Assembly: GCA_038745855.1 (NCBI GenBank)
Contig: JBCDLC010000013.1
Span: forward strand, 6,712-70,711
Origin: UBA5336 sp038745855
GTDB taxonomy: Bacteria > Pseudomonadota > Alphaproteobacteria > Caulobacterales > Hyphomonadaceae
Direction: 5' to 3'
Length of the DNA: 64,000 bases
Shown here: positions 27,155 to 36,644 of the stretch, one piece after another
How the letters are laid out: every line of letters begins with the position of its first letter
How positions within the stretch are numbered: position 1 is the stretch's first letter
Program-made: the position numbers and the translations under genes
Notes under the pieces: generated by a model
The model's database searches: none
What the model was told of the DNA's origin: nothing
What the model saw: the letters and a program-made list of their open reading frames with translations, nothing else

Positions 27155-29176
27155 TCACCGGAGGAGCGCTTCGTAAAACTGACGCTCCCATTTGCTGAAC
27201 CCCAATTTTTCTAGATCATGATGTATGTCCTCAAAACATCTTGTGATAAATCTCGGATCTTCCGCTAGGGTTTCATTTTGATCGGCGAACTCATCCTTAA
27301 CGAGAGCTGCGTACTCATCCGGACTATATTGACGAATAGCCGCATTTTTTACCCCAAAGCCCTCCCAAACCTCATGGCTGGAATGGCAATTCCGGTAATC
27401 TAAATCCATAAACCTAAGTGCAAAACGATGCCGCTCTTCAGTATACTCTCTAACCGATAATAACTTTCGCACAACCTGCTTTGGATAAACATATTCTACT
27501 TCGTAGTGACACCGCAATCCAAATTGCTCCAGCAACAAAAACGATTCCTCATCATGTGTTGCCAAGGCAAGCGCAGCATAAGCAAGCAGCCCTTCGGCCT
27601 CCGCCTCGTTAGAGAAAATCGGTTCCCAACAGTTCTTGCAATAAGTCTCTATCAATGCAAACAACGCCTCTTTCGCGCTAGGAACATCTTCCATTATAAG
27701 TATAAAAAAATCCTTTTCTGACATTGCATACGCATCAGCCTCAAAAATAATCTTTATTTCACCATCGCAGGATATACTTTCCATATGAGGGCGAACTTTA
27801 CCTCGAAGCTTCTCAATAGCTTTAATGCAATCGGACGGCGATTGAGATTTGAGCGGTATTCTTATCACACTTTGGCGCGCGAGGAAATCGTATGCACGAA
27901 GACCCGTAAAGTCAAAACGGTCTCCAGCGCTCAATGCCAGCCAGTCTCCGGGCTCCCCGCCCTGCCCTACCTTTCTCCAAAAATCATCCGCAGGAGAACC
28001 ATCCAGTCTGCAATATCCTCCCTCGGGCACCTTGTACCAAGGTTCGTATAACACTCGCGCCTTGCGATCATTATAAATTCGAATATCTTTATACAATCCA
28101 GTAAACGAGCTCTGTTTATCGCGCTGATTAGCGATCTGCGAACAAAAAAGTCGCGGCGAGGCCGTTCCATCGACTCCGATGCAGGAAAAGTAATTCAGTG
28201 TGTCGAGCCAAAAGGCCTCGCTGTCAGGTTGCCACCCTTTGTGTTTCGCAAAGAACTGTAGTTCACGCCACTGCTGGCTGAGTGACTGCCAGTCTTCGTC
28301 CGTTCTCACAAAAGAGCTTTCTAGCCATGAACGTTCTAACACGTCACGAGGATCTGTAACATACTCTTCCAATGCTCTGGAAATAGCGATAAATCGACTT
28401 TCAATATTCTCGCGATACTTCACGGATGCAAAGAAGGCTTCCTTGGGTAACCATGCACAGGTCACTCTCCTGAGGAAGCGAAGTGGAAATGCTTCCCAAA
28501 CTTGGAGAGAAAGTCCAAAATATAAATCGCCGCCAATGGTTTGGATAGGGAGCGTGTTGTCAGGCATTAGCCAATATTTACCACATGGACTAGGGTGCGT
28601 AGGAGTATGAGGTGTTAATAAATCTCCTCCGCATTTATCAGAATATATCGATACTTCAATTTCTCCGGTAAGTTTACAATATCGCAGGAGGCGCACAGCA
28701 CTATTCTGAGCCGAGGGCCAATAAAGTATAGCGTCTGGCTGATCTACCGGATCGTGAAGGCCCTCACCTGGCAAGTCCTTTAATTTATCAATTATTTCTA
28801 GTGATTCGAGGTCAATCACATCCACTTGATGATTGCTACCGTCAACACACCGAGCGACATTGAGTATTTTTTCGTCTGCGCTTGCAAAAACTTTAGTGTG
28901 ATAATGGAAGACATCGAGGCGGATTTTCTTGCCATCTGAATACCACCATACATTTCCCGGTATCAATCGAATTGATCGTTTGAGCTGACCTGTGAGAGTA
29001 TTGTGAACTGCGAGCTCACCGTGGAAGTTGAAATACCAGAAAGTGCCAAACGCGGTGAACCCATAGTCCGGCTTCCTGCCACTTGTTCCGATAAACAGCA
29101 TATGTTCGAAACTTTTCTCACGATCCCAAACACGCAGTACACCATGCATATCGGAGAATTCGATTTCGGGGCTCAT
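27155..29176 (-). CDS. Uncharacterised 673-aa protein, AT-rich, probably acquired
   Basis: A complete frame (ATG at 29176, AAGG about 13 nt upstream) whose DNA is visibly AT-richer (roughly 45% GC by eye) than its neighbours (about 60%), with codons such as TTA, ATA and AGA that are rare elsewhere in the window. The first about 200 residues look like beta-propeller strands (HGVLRVWDREKSFEHMLFIG, GTFWYFNFHGELAVHN, DVIDLESLEIIDKLKD). The C-terminal half looks helical and acidic. There is no signal peptide, membrane segment or catalytic motif I can name. No integrase, tRNA or IS flanks it. No function assigned. Confidence 0.8.
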   Translation of the reverse strand: MSPEIEFSDMHGVLRVWDREKSFEHMLFIGTSGRKPDYGFTAFGTFWYFNFHGELAVHNTLTGQLKRSIRLIPGNVWWYSDGKKIRLDVFHYHTKVFASADEKILNVARCVDGSNHQVDVIDLESLEIIDKLKDLPGEGLHDPVDQPDAILYWPSAQNSAVRLLRYCKLTGEIEVSIYSDKCGGDLLTPHTPTHPSPCGKYWLMPDNTLPIQTIGGDLYFGLSLQVWEAFPLRFLRRVTCAWLPKEAFFASVKYRENIESRFIAISRALEEYVTDPRDVLERSWLESSFVRTDEDWQSLSQQWRELQFFAKHKGWQPDSEAFWLDTLNYFSCIGVDGTASPRLFCSQIANQRDKQSSFTGLYKDIRIYNDRKARVLYEPWYKVPEGGYCRLDGSPADDFWRKVGQGGEPGDWLALSAGDRFDFTGLRAYDFLARQSVIRIPLKSQSPSDCIKAIEKLRGKVRPHMESISCDGEIKIIFEADAYAMSEKDFFILIMEDVPSAKEALFALIETYCKNCWEPIFSNEAEAEGLLAYAALALATHDEESFLLLEQFGLRCHYEVEYVYPKQVVRKLLSVREYTEERHRFALRFMDLDYRNCHSSHEVWEGFGVKNAAIRQYSPDEYAALVKDEFADQNETLAEDPRFITRCFEDIHHDLEKLGFSKWERQFYEALLR

Positions 29177-29351
29177 ATCATTGTAACCTTGCGACTATAG
29201 GTGAGGCAGCTTTGGCTTCGACGCGCGAGACGGATCAATCAAAGCCAACAAATGATTATGGACCTATTCAAGACTTTTGCCGAGGCAGGGGGGCTTCTCC
29301 TGAAGCCATACCGCTCTCAGGACTGAGACGCGCGTCAACTGCTTGCGCGAC

Positions 29352-30677
29352 CTACCCCCCACCCCGCGCTGCAATCATCGCTTTCGCGGCGCGTTTGTCG
29401 TGAGCTTGGCCTTTTTGGAAGGCGGTGAAGACGCCGAGGGTGCGGTTGGGCTCGTGGCCGTCGGCCATGCGGTAGAGCTGTTCGCAGAACCAGGCCTGGA
29501 TGCCGAAGCCGTTGAGGGCCTTGACGAGACCGATGGGCGACGTCGGGCCGAGGAGCTTTGTCGGGCCGAGCCGGAGGGTCTGTTCCCAGCGGTCTGCTTC
29601 CGCGGTTTCGCCAGAGAGGAGCGCGGCCGGCAGCCCCGTGTCGACGCACAGGGGCCGGGCGAGGCCGACCACGTCCGCTTCGCCCGCGGCCAGGGCCTCA
29701 TCCATGGCGGCCCGGCTGCGGAACCCGCCCGTGACCATCACCGGCATCGTCGCCTCGGCCTTCACAGCCTTCGCATAGTCGAGGAAATAGGCCTCGCGCT
29801 TACGGGTGCTCTCACGCACCTCATAGGCTGGCTTCATGCCCTCATTCCCCATCATCTTCGGCTGTTCATAGGAGCCGCCAGACACCTCCAGAAGGTCCAC
29901 GCCGAGCCCGTTCAGCTTGCCGACCACCGCCAGGCAATCCTCATCGCTGAACCCGCCCTTCTGGAAGTCGGACGAGTTGAGCTTCACCGATACCGTGAAC
30001 CCGGCGCCGCAGCGCGCGCGGATCGCCGTCACCACGTCGCACAGGAGCCGCGCCCGCCCATCAAGGCTGCCGCCCCATGCATCGGTGCGCCGGTTGGCCA
30101 GCGGGTTCAGGAAGGACGAAATCAGATAACCATGGGCCGCATGCACCTGGACGCCGTCAAAACCGGTCTGCATCGCCACCGCCGCCGCATCGGCAAAGGC
30201 TTCGACCAGCGCCCCGATCTCTTCCCCCGTCATTGCGCGCGGCGTGCCGAAGAACTTTCCCGGCAGGTCCAGCGGCACGGCACTCGGCGCCGCCGGTTCC
30301 GGATTGATCGAGATCGGCGTCTGCCGCCCGGCATGGCTGAGCTGCATCAGCACCGGCGCGCCGCCCGACTTGGCCGCCTTGGCATAGTCGGCCAGCGCCA
30401 TCTTCTGCATGTTCGACTGGGGCCCGTGGATCACCACATTGCCGGGTTTTTCCAGGTGGTTCGGATCGACCAGCACATTGCCGGTGATCTGCAGGCCGAT
30501 GCCGCCCTCGGCCCAGCGCCGGTAAAGCGTCACATGGCGCAGCGTCGCCCGGTTTTGCGGGTCAGCCAGCCCCTCGGTCATTGCGGCCTTCGCCAGCCGG
30601 TTCGGTATCACCAGCCCCGAGGGCAGCGTCAACGGCGCCTCGATGCTGAGGTTTGGCCGGGTTTCGGTATCAGCCAT
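29352..30677 (-). CDS. NADH:flavin oxidoreductase, Old Yellow Enzyme family
   Basis: About 441 residues from the ATG at 30677 (GAGAG upstream; a second ATG 15 bp further up is possible). A TIM barrel with FMN contacts at PNRLAKAAMTEGLADP and MQLSHAGRQTP, the substrate-binding HAAHGYLISSFLNPLANRRTD segment, SVKLNSSDFQKGG, and the phosphate-binding MVTGGFRSR region. It resembles the single-domain 2,4-dienoyl-CoA reductase-like OYEs but lacks the iron-sulfur domain. It reduces activated alkenes; the natural substrate is unknown. Confidence 0.9.
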   Translation of the reverse strand: MADTETRPNLSIEAPLTLPSGLVIPNRLAKAAMTEGLADPQNRATLRHVTLYRRWAEGGIGLQITGNVLVDPNHLEKPGNVVIHGPQSNMQKMALADYAKAAKSGGAPVLMQLSHAGRQTPISINPEPAAPSAVPLDLPGKFFGTPRAMTGEEIGALVEAFADAAAVAMQTGFDGVQVHAAHGYLISSFLNPLANRRTDAWGGSLDGRARLLCDVVTAIRARCGAGFTVSVKLNSSDFQKGGFSDEDCLAVVGKLNGLGVDLLEVSGGSYEQPKMMGNEGMKPAYEVRESTRKREAYFLDYAKAVKAEATMPVMVTGGFRSRAAMDEALAAGEADVVGLARPLCVDTGLPAALLSGETAEADRWEQTLRLGPTKLLGPTSPIGLVKALNGFGIQAWFCEQLYRMADGHEPNRTLGVFTAFQKGQAHDKRAAKAMIAARGGG

Positions 30678-30955
30678 GGGGCAGTCTCTCATCACGGAAC
30701 CTATTGCTCGTACTACGGGATAAGCGGTCTGACCCCAGCGGTTCAAGCCCGCAGGCTCACCTTCCGCCGACGCCATAACCGCCGCCGATCCATGCCTGTT
30801 CTGGTTGCGAGGGGCGGCGAGTCGGGGCCCCTTTGGGCGTGATGGATAAGCGCTCGCACCCCGGCAAGATTAATCTCCTGTTTAGGGTTTCGGCGATTTT
30901 CTCCAGCCAGTGCTTCTGCGTCTGCGTTGACCTCTGCTAAGGAGACTTCAATCTC

Positions 30956-32956
30956 GTGTCTGCTGTGAAGAAAGACCTGCCCAACGACATGACTACGCAG
31001 AAAGCAGGCGGCTATTCCGCCAAGGATATCGAAGTCCTCGAAGGGCTGGAGCCTGTCCGGAAACGGCCTGGCATGTACATCGGCGGCACCGATGAGCGGG
31101 CCTATCACCACCTGTTCGCCGAAATCCTCGACAACTCGATGGACGAGGCCACCGCCGGTCACGCTTCGCGTATCGAAGTACATCTCGGCAAGGATGGATA
31201 CCTGACCGTCGCCGACAATGGACGCGGTATTCCCGTCGATCCGCATCCGAAATTTCCCAAGAAGTCCGCGCTCGAAGTCATCATGACGACGCTGCACGCG
31301 GGCGGGAAATTCTCGAATAAGGCCTATGAGACTGCAGGTGGCCTGCACGGGGTCGGCGTGTCTGTGGTGAACGCGCTGTCCGAGGAGGTGATCGTTGAAG
31401 TGGCCCGCAACAGGATCCTGCATCGCCAGGTCTTCAAGCGCGGCCTTCCAGCCGGCAAACTCGAGAAGGTCGGCCCGGCGCCCAACCGGCGCGGTACTTC
31501 GGTGCGGTTCAAGCCAGACCATGAAATCTTCGGCGAGAAGCTGAAATTCAAGCCGGCGCGCCTGTTCCAGATGGCTCGCTCCAAGGCCTATCTCTTCCGC
31601 GGCGTCGAGGTCCGCTGGTCGGTTGATCCCGAATGCCTGCTAGAGAATTCCAAGGTCCCCACCGAAGCGGTCCTCTCCTATCCAAACGGGCTCGCGGACC
31701 AGCTGGCGGAGGTCTTCGGCGATAAGGCGACGATCACGGAGACCCCGTTCACCGGCCTGGTCGAAACCAGCGAAGGCAAAGTCGAATGGGCCATCTCCTG
31801 GACCTACGCCGGCTTTGGCGAGGCCGATGGCTTTGCCCGATCCTACTGCAACACGATCCCGACACCCGATGGCGGTACCCATGAGGCGGGCATTCGATCG
31901 GCGATCACAAAGGGCATCCGCAACTTCGGCGAGCTGACGGGGCAGAAGAAGAATACCACGATCACCGCCGACGACATTATGAGCCATGCCGGCCTACTTC
32001 TGTCGGTCTTCATTCGTAATCCGGAATTTGTCGGCCAAACGAAAGACAAACTCTCGACCACGGCTGCGTTCCGGCTTGTCGAAAATGCTGTCCGCGACCG
32101 GTTCGACCACTGGCTCACCGCCTCTCCGAAGGAAGCCGAAAAACTCTTCACCTGGGCGATGGACCGGGCCGAAGAGCGGGCGCGACGCCGCAAGGCCAAG
32201 GAAGTCGAGCGCAAGACGGCCACAAAGCGCCTACGGCTGCCCGGCAAGCTGGCAGACTGCGCCGACCGCGGCCCCGACGGCACGGAACTGTTCCTCGTCG
32301 AGGGCGACTCCGCCGGCGGTTCTGCCAAGCAGGCCCGCAACCGGAAGACCCAGGCCATCCTGCCCCTCCGCGGCAAAATCCTGAATGTCGCCTCCGCCTC
32401 CGACGACAAACTGATGAAGAACGCCGAGCTTGGGGACCTCTCCCTCGCGCTTGGTACACCGCTGGGACGTTCGTTCGACACCGATGCGTTGCGCTATGAG
32501 CGGATCATCATCATGACCGACGCCGATGTCGACGGCGCCCACATTGCAGCGCTCCTGATCACGTTCTTCTACAAGATGTGCCCCGGCCTGATCGAAAGCG
32601 GACGCCTGTTCATGGCCCTGCCCCCGCTTTATCGGATTAGTCACAAGGGCAAGACCATCTACGCCATGGATGACGAGGAGCGGGTTGAGAAGATCGCCGC
32701 CGAATTCCCCTCCAATGCCAAGCTTGAAATAGGCCGCTTCAAGGGTCTCGGTGAAATGAACCCTGGCCAGCTCAAGGAAACCACCATGGATCCGGCAACC
32801 CGAACCCTGGCCCGCGTGACCTTGCCCAACGGCGTCGATGATCTCGACGAGGTCAAACCGGCCGACCTCATCGAAACCCTGATGGGCCGAAAACCCGAGC
32901 TGCGTTTCCAGTTCATCCAAGAAAATGCAAGCTTCGTTGAAGCGCTCGACATCTAA
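30956..32956 (+). CDS. parE: DNA topoisomerase IV subunit B
   Basis: 666 residues, GTG start with AAGGAG upstream; the first ATG in frame lies 33 bp later. GHKL ATPase motifs EILDNSMDEA, DNGRGIPVD and GGLHGVGVSVVNALS, then the TOPRIM region EGDSAGGSAKQARNRKTQAILPLRGKILNV and MTDADVDGAHI. A 666-residue length without the GyrB insertion fits ParE. With ParC (not in window) it decatenates sister chromosomes. A TTAA-N7-TTTA motif about 85 bp upstream loosely resembles a CtrA box. Confidence 0.95.
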   Translation: MSAVKKDLPNDMTTQKAGGYSAKDIEVLEGLEPVRKRPGMYIGGTDERAYHHLFAEILDNSMDEATAGHASRIEVHLGKDGYLTVADNGRGIPVDPHPKFPKKSALEVIMTTLHAGGKFSNKAYETAGGLHGVGVSVVNALSEEVIVEVARNRILHRQVFKRGLPAGKLEKVGPAPNRRGTSVRFKPDHEIFGEKLKFKPARLFQMARSKAYLFRGVEVRWSVDPECLLENSKVPTEAVLSYPNGLADQLAEVFGDKATITETPFTGLVETSEGKVEWAISWTYAGFGEADGFARSYCNTIPTPDGGTHEAGIRSAITKGIRNFGELTGQKKNTTITADDIMSHAGLLLSVFIRNPEFVGQTKDKLSTTAAFRLVENAVRDRFDHWLTASPKEAEKLFTWAMDRAEERARRRKAKEVERKTATKRLRLPGKLADCADRGPDGTELFLVEGDSAGGSAKQARNRKTQAILPLRGKILNVASASDDKLMKNAELGDLSLALGTPLGRSFDTDALRYERIIIMTDADVDGAHIAALLITFFYKMCPGLIESGRLFMALPPLYRISHKGKTIYAMDDEERVEKIAAEFPSNAKLEIGRFKGLGEMNPGQLKETTMDPATRTLARVTLPNGVDDLDEVKPADLIETLMGRKPELRFQFIQENASFVEALDI

Positions 32957-32984
32957 GGCCGGGTTAGTGGGACCGGCCTCTTTT
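32956..32984 (+). terminator. Rho-independent terminator after parE
   Basis: AGGCCGG (32956-32962) pairs perfectly with CCGGCCT (32973-32979) across a 10-nt loop, followed by CTTTT. It directly follows the parE stop and separates it from the convergent enolase gene. Confidence 0.75.
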
Positions 32985-32998
32985 GCCCAGAACCTGTT

Positions 32999-34276
32999 TC
33001 AGGCATTGATGAAGGCGCGGCCTGCGTAGGCCGCTGCACCGCCAAGTTCTTCCTCGATACGGATGAGTTGGTTGTATTTCGCGAGCCTGTCAGAGCGGGC
33101 CAGGGAGCCCGTCTTGATCTGCCCGCAATTGGTGGCGACCGCAAGGTCCGCGATGGTCGTATCTTCCGTTTCACCAGAACGATGTGACATCACGGCGGTG
33201 TAGGCATGCCGGTGCGCCAGGTCGACCGCATCGAGCGTTTCGGTTAACGTTCCAATCTGGTTGACCTTGACGAGAATTGAGTTCGCCGCGCCGCGTTCCA
33301 GTCCCATGGAGAGCCTCTCGGGATTGGTCACGAAGAGGTCATCGCCCACAAGCTGGCATTTGTCGCCGATCGTTTCGGTGAGCGTCTTCCAGCCGTCCCA
33401 ATCGTCCTCGGCCATCCCGTCCTCGATGGACAGGATGGGGTAGCGGTCGACCAGGTCCTCAAGATATTTGGCCATGGCCTCAGCCCCGAGGGTCTTGCCC
33501 TCGCCGGCCAACACATACTGACCGTCCTTGTAGAACTCCGTAGAAGCCGCATCGAGCGCGAGCGCAACATCGTCGCCCGGTGTATATCCGGCCGCTTCGA
33601 TGCCCTTCATGATGAAACCGATGGCCTCATCGGTCGAGCTGAGATTGGGCGCAAAGCCGCCCTCGTCGCCCACATTGGTATTGTGGCCCGCTGAAACGAG
33701 TTGCTTCTTCAAGGCGTGGAACACTTCCGCCCCCATACGCACCGCGTCGGCCAAGGTGGGGGCGCTGACCGGCATGATCATGAATTCCTGGATGTCGATC
33801 GGGTTGTCCGCATGCTCACCCCCATTGATGATGTTCATCATCGGCGTTGGAAGAATGCGCGCATTGGCACCGCCGACATAGCGGTAGAGCGGAAGGCCAC
33901 TGGCCTCGGCGGCCGCCTTGGCAACCGCGAGCGAGACACCGAGCATGGCATTGGCGCCCAGTCGGGACTTGTTGTCAGTCCCGTCGACCTCGATCATCAG
34001 CGCGTCGACCATGCGCTGGTCCGTGGCATCGAGCCCCTCGAGCGCTTGAAAAATCTCGCCATTCACGGCCTCAACGGCCTTTTCGACGCCCTTGCCGCCA
34101 TAGCGTGCCGGCTCCCCATCGCGGAGCTCATGCGCCTCATAGGCGCCAGTGGATGCGCCCGATGGCACGGCGGCCCTGCCAAAGGATCCATCTTCGAGGG
34201 TGACGTCGACTTCGACGGTTGGATTGCCCCGACTGTCGAGGATCTCGCGGGCGAAAATATCGGCGATGTCGGTCAT
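32999..34276 (-). CDS. eno: Enolase
   Basis: 425 residues from the ATG at 34276 (AAGGGG upstream). Glycolytic dehydration of 2-phosphoglycerate to phosphoenolpyruvate. Motifs: AREILDSRGNPTVEVDV, PSGASTGAYEAHELRDG, the metal-binding SIEDGMAEDDWDGW and GDDLFVTN, and the signature ILVKVNQIGTLTETLDAV ending at the catalytic SHRSGETED. The frame is open much further upstream, but only the stated start matches the family. Confidence 0.97.
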   Translation of the reverse strand: MTDIADIFAREILDSRGNPTVEVDVTLEDGSFGRAAVPSGASTGAYEAHELRDGEPARYGGKGVEKAVEAVNGEIFQALEGLDATDQRMVDALMIEVDGTDNKSRLGANAMLGVSLAVAKAAAEASGLPLYRYVGGANARILPTPMMNIINGGEHADNPIDIQEFMIMPVSAPTLADAVRMGAEVFHALKKQLVSAGHNTNVGDEGGFAPNLSSTDEAIGFIMKGIEAAGYTPGDDVALALDAASTEFYKDGQYVLAGEGKTLGAEAMAKYLEDLVDRYPILSIEDGMAEDDWDGWKTLTETIGDKCQLVGDDLFVTNPERLSMGLERGAANSILVKVNQIGTLTETLDAVDLAHRHAYTAVMSHRSGETEDTTIADLAVATNCGQIKTGSLARSDRLAKYNQLIRIEEELGGAAAYAGRAFINA

Positions 34277-34453
34277 TGGTGCCCCTTGGGTCTGGGTCGA
34301 TAGATGGTGCTCTGCGCATAGGCCGATTATTCGGGAACGGCAAGCAAACGGGCGCTGCAGGCTGCGGGCTGACCCTTGATCGTTGAAATCACTGACAGGC
34401 CAAAAGCAGGGCGTTATGATCTCACCGTTGATCACAGGAAGGACATACAAGCC

Positions 34454-35305
34454 ATGGCGCTGACATCGCTCGAGGGGAAAACCGCCTTTATCACCGGGGG
34501 CGCCAAGGGAATCGGTCTTGGGATCGCCAAGGCACTCTGTGCGCGTGGCGCGAATGTGATGTTGGCCGACATCGATGGGGATTTGTTGACTGAGGCCGCA
34601 GCGCCATTTGGCATGCAGGCGGGCAGCGTCGTGTGTGATGTGAGAGATGCGCAAGCGGTTCAAGCGGCTGCGCAGGCGACAACCGACCGGTTCGGCAAGG
34701 TGCACATGGTTTTCAATAATGCGGGCGTTGGTGGGGGTGGCGATCCGGGTCAAACGCCGCTCGAAGATTGGCGCTGGGTGGTTGATATCAACCTTATGGG
34801 GGTCGTCTACGGCGTCGAGACCTTTGTTCCGCTCATCCGGTCCCACGGGGAAGGCGGCTATGTGGTCAATACGGCATCGATGGCTGGTCACGTTGGGTCG
34901 GCACAAACGGGTGGCCCCTATAATGCGACCAAGTTTGCTGTCGTCGGATACTCGGAGACACTCAGAGCCCAATTGCAAGGTGACTCCATAGGATGCAGCG
35001 TCCTTTGCCCCGGCTGGGTCGATACCGACATCCATTTAAGCGGAATGAGGGCACCCTCCCGCGCCGGAACGGATGCAAGCGATGTCTTGGAGTCGGCGGA
35101 TTTCCAGCAGATAGCGGCGGTCCTCAAATCCGGTCTGTCGCCAGAAATGGTCGGCGAGTGGACGATCCAAAGCATGCTGGCGGGGCGGATGTATATCTTC
35201 ACGCATCCCGAAATGCTCCCTGCTATTGAAGCGCGCACGGCGGCTCTGCACGCTGATTACAAAGCCTGCATCGACGATCCGCGCTTCCAACCCAGGCAGA
35301 CCTGA
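34454..35305 (+). CDS. Short-chain dehydrogenase/reductase
   Basis: 283 residues from the ATG at 34454 (AAGGA 12 nt upstream). Classical SDR fold: cofactor loop TGGAKGIGLGIA, the ADIDGD acidic end of beta-2 suggesting NAD preference, NNAG, a serine in NTASMAG and the catalytic pair YNATK. The substrate is not predictable. The gene stands alone, divergent from enolase. Confidence 0.9.
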   Translation: MALTSLEGKTAFITGGAKGIGLGIAKALCARGANVMLADIDGDLLTEAAAPFGMQAGSVVCDVRDAQAVQAAAQATTDRFGKVHMVFNNAGVGGGGDPGQTPLEDWRWVVDINLMGVVYGVETFVPLIRSHGEGGYVVNTASMAGHVGSAQTGGPYNATKFAVVGYSETLRAQLQGDSIGCSVLCPGWVDTDIHLSGMRAPSRAGTDASDVLESADFQQIAAVLKSGLSPEMVGEWTIQSMLAGRMYIFTHPEMLPAIEARTAALHADYKACIDDPRFQPRQT

Positions 35306-35347
35306 GTACGGCCGCCAAACCTCGCGGCAATCCGAGGGCTTGGTATG

Positions 35348-35842
35348 TCAGTAACCGTAGCCCCGATACGCGCGGCGGCGAGGCTTTGGCACACCCTCCA
35401 CAAAACGAACCTGGCCGCGGGCCACCTCACACCGAACGCTGCGTTCAAGAATCCTGCGGCGGCCCTCGAAGTCGACATCGCCGAAGAAGACCTCGAAGCG
35501 GCGCGGGCCGATTTGATTGACGCGTCCGCGGCTATCAAAATCGACAGCGCGAAAACCGATATAATGGGCCTTGTCTCGAATAGCCGCTCGGCAGGCTCGG
35601 CGTAAGAACCGGCGCTGGGCACGATCATCATAGTAGTACCCGCTTCGCCGACTGCGAGAGCGGTGATGGATCTTATGTACATCTCCTAAATGGACCGAGA
35701 TGTGCGCATCGGCGCTTGCGGCGCCTATATGAAACCGGGTGCTTTCAGCGTGTGCAGGCGTCGCCATGGGGCTTTCAGCGAAGAGGGAAGACGCTGCCAC
35801 CGCTGCGACCGCCGCTCCAGATTTGAACAAGTAGATTGCCAT
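35348..35842 (-). CDS. Secreted basic protein of unknown function
   Basis: 164 residues from the ATG at 35842, chosen because it opens a signal peptide (MAIYLFKSGAAVAAVAASSLF, then an AHA cleavage region). The mature part is rich in Arg and His (HKIHHRSRSRRSGYYYDDRAQRR) and has one folded-looking segment (GFRAVDFDSRGRVNQIG, FEVFFGDVDFEGRRR), similar in style to small periplasmic proteins next to atp12 in other alphaproteobacteria. The frame is open upstream into the end of the atp12 gene. No function is assigned. Confidence 0.65.
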   Translation of the reverse strand: MAIYLFKSGAAVAAVAASSLFAESPMATPAHAESTRFHIGAASADAHISVHLGDVHKIHHRSRSRRSGYYYDDRAQRRFLRRACRAAIRDKAHYIGFRAVDFDSRGRVNQIGPRRFEVFFGDVDFEGRRRILERSVRCEVARGQVRFVEGVPKPRRRAYRGYGY

Positions 35843-35900
35843 ACCCTGAATAGACCATGGGGTCTTGTAACCGGTGCTGAACCGCTGCGTCGCGCGCGGT

Positions 35901-36644
35901 TCATCTTTGCAGAATAGACGCATTTCCGGATGAAAGCGCGCCTAACCACTGCCCGAGGGCATCTGATTCAGCGGCCCTGGCAGCTTGCGCGGCCATGGCC
36001 TCAGCGTCTTCACCCCACTGCTCTGCCTGGATCGTTTCATCGATAATCGAGGCAGCGAAAGCAGCTTGGGCATCGAGTGCGCCTTCAGCAACGGCAAACG
36101 TCAGAAGGGCCGATCCATAGAGGCCGCATCCGAAGGCGAGGCCCGTCAGCGCGAAGTTATTTGCACCGAGCGCATAAGCACGGGCGGCGTTTAGGGACGC
36201 TGCGGGCTGTGGGCTCGCGAGAAGCCCTTCGACGGGCACCAGTAAGACGCCCAGTGTCTGGCCTGCCCACGCTCGCCAGGGTTTCCAAAGCGTATCCTGG
36301 CGTTGCCGCACGGTGGCGTCTTCGGCGAGGAAACACGTGAGGTCTGTCTCGCAGTATTTAACGATGTTCTCGGCGAGCGCTTCCCGCGTTTCCGGTGTCC
36401 GGTCGATGGCGACATTCGCAAGTCGAGTGAGGTGCATGCCCTGGATATCAAGATGTGAACCCTGGCTTTCCCACTCGCCTGCCACCGCTCTTGCCAGCCC
36501 TTCGGTGGGCAGGACAAGGAAGGCGCCGGCCGGTGTCCGGATGGGCCGGCCATCGAGATGGACGCGCCAAGCCGCGCCGTCCGCCACGACAGAGACCGCT
36601 TCGTAGAAGCGCTTTGGACGCTGCTTCGCGGATGCGTCGGTCAC
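35901..36644 (-). CDS. ATP12-family F1-ATPase chaperone
   Basis: 247 residues. Typical motifs KRFYEAVSVV...WRVHLDGRPIRTPAG, the LAxxVAxEWESQ region, LANVAIDRTPETREAL and DLTCFLAE. ATP12 binds the alpha subunit of F1 during ATP synthase assembly; it is confined to alphaproteobacteria and mitochondria, which supports the taxonomic assignment. Start and stop overlap the adjacent HAD gene (ATGA), so the two form one operon. Confidence 0.93.
   Translation of the reverse strand: MTDASAKQRPKRFYEAVSVVADGAAWRVHLDGRPIRTPAGAFLVLPTEGLARAVAGEWESQGSHLDIQGMHLTRLANVAIDRTPETREALAENIVKYCETDLTCFLAEDATVRQRQDTLWKPWRAWAGQTLGVLLVPVEGLLASPQPAASLNAARAYALGANNFALTGLAFGCGLYGSALLTFAVAEGALDAQAAFAASIIDETIQAEQWGEDAEAMAAQAARAAESDALGQWLGALSSGNASILQR

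Noticed and set aside
29200..29350. Attachment-site repeats flanking the AT-rich orphan gene
   Set aside because: Neither side shows a shared direct repeat or a tRNA end that I could find by eye.
29343..30842. Plus-strand 499-codon frame opposite the Old Yellow Enzyme gene
   Set aside because: Reverse-frame artefact; the oxidoreductase motifs on the minus strand are decisive.
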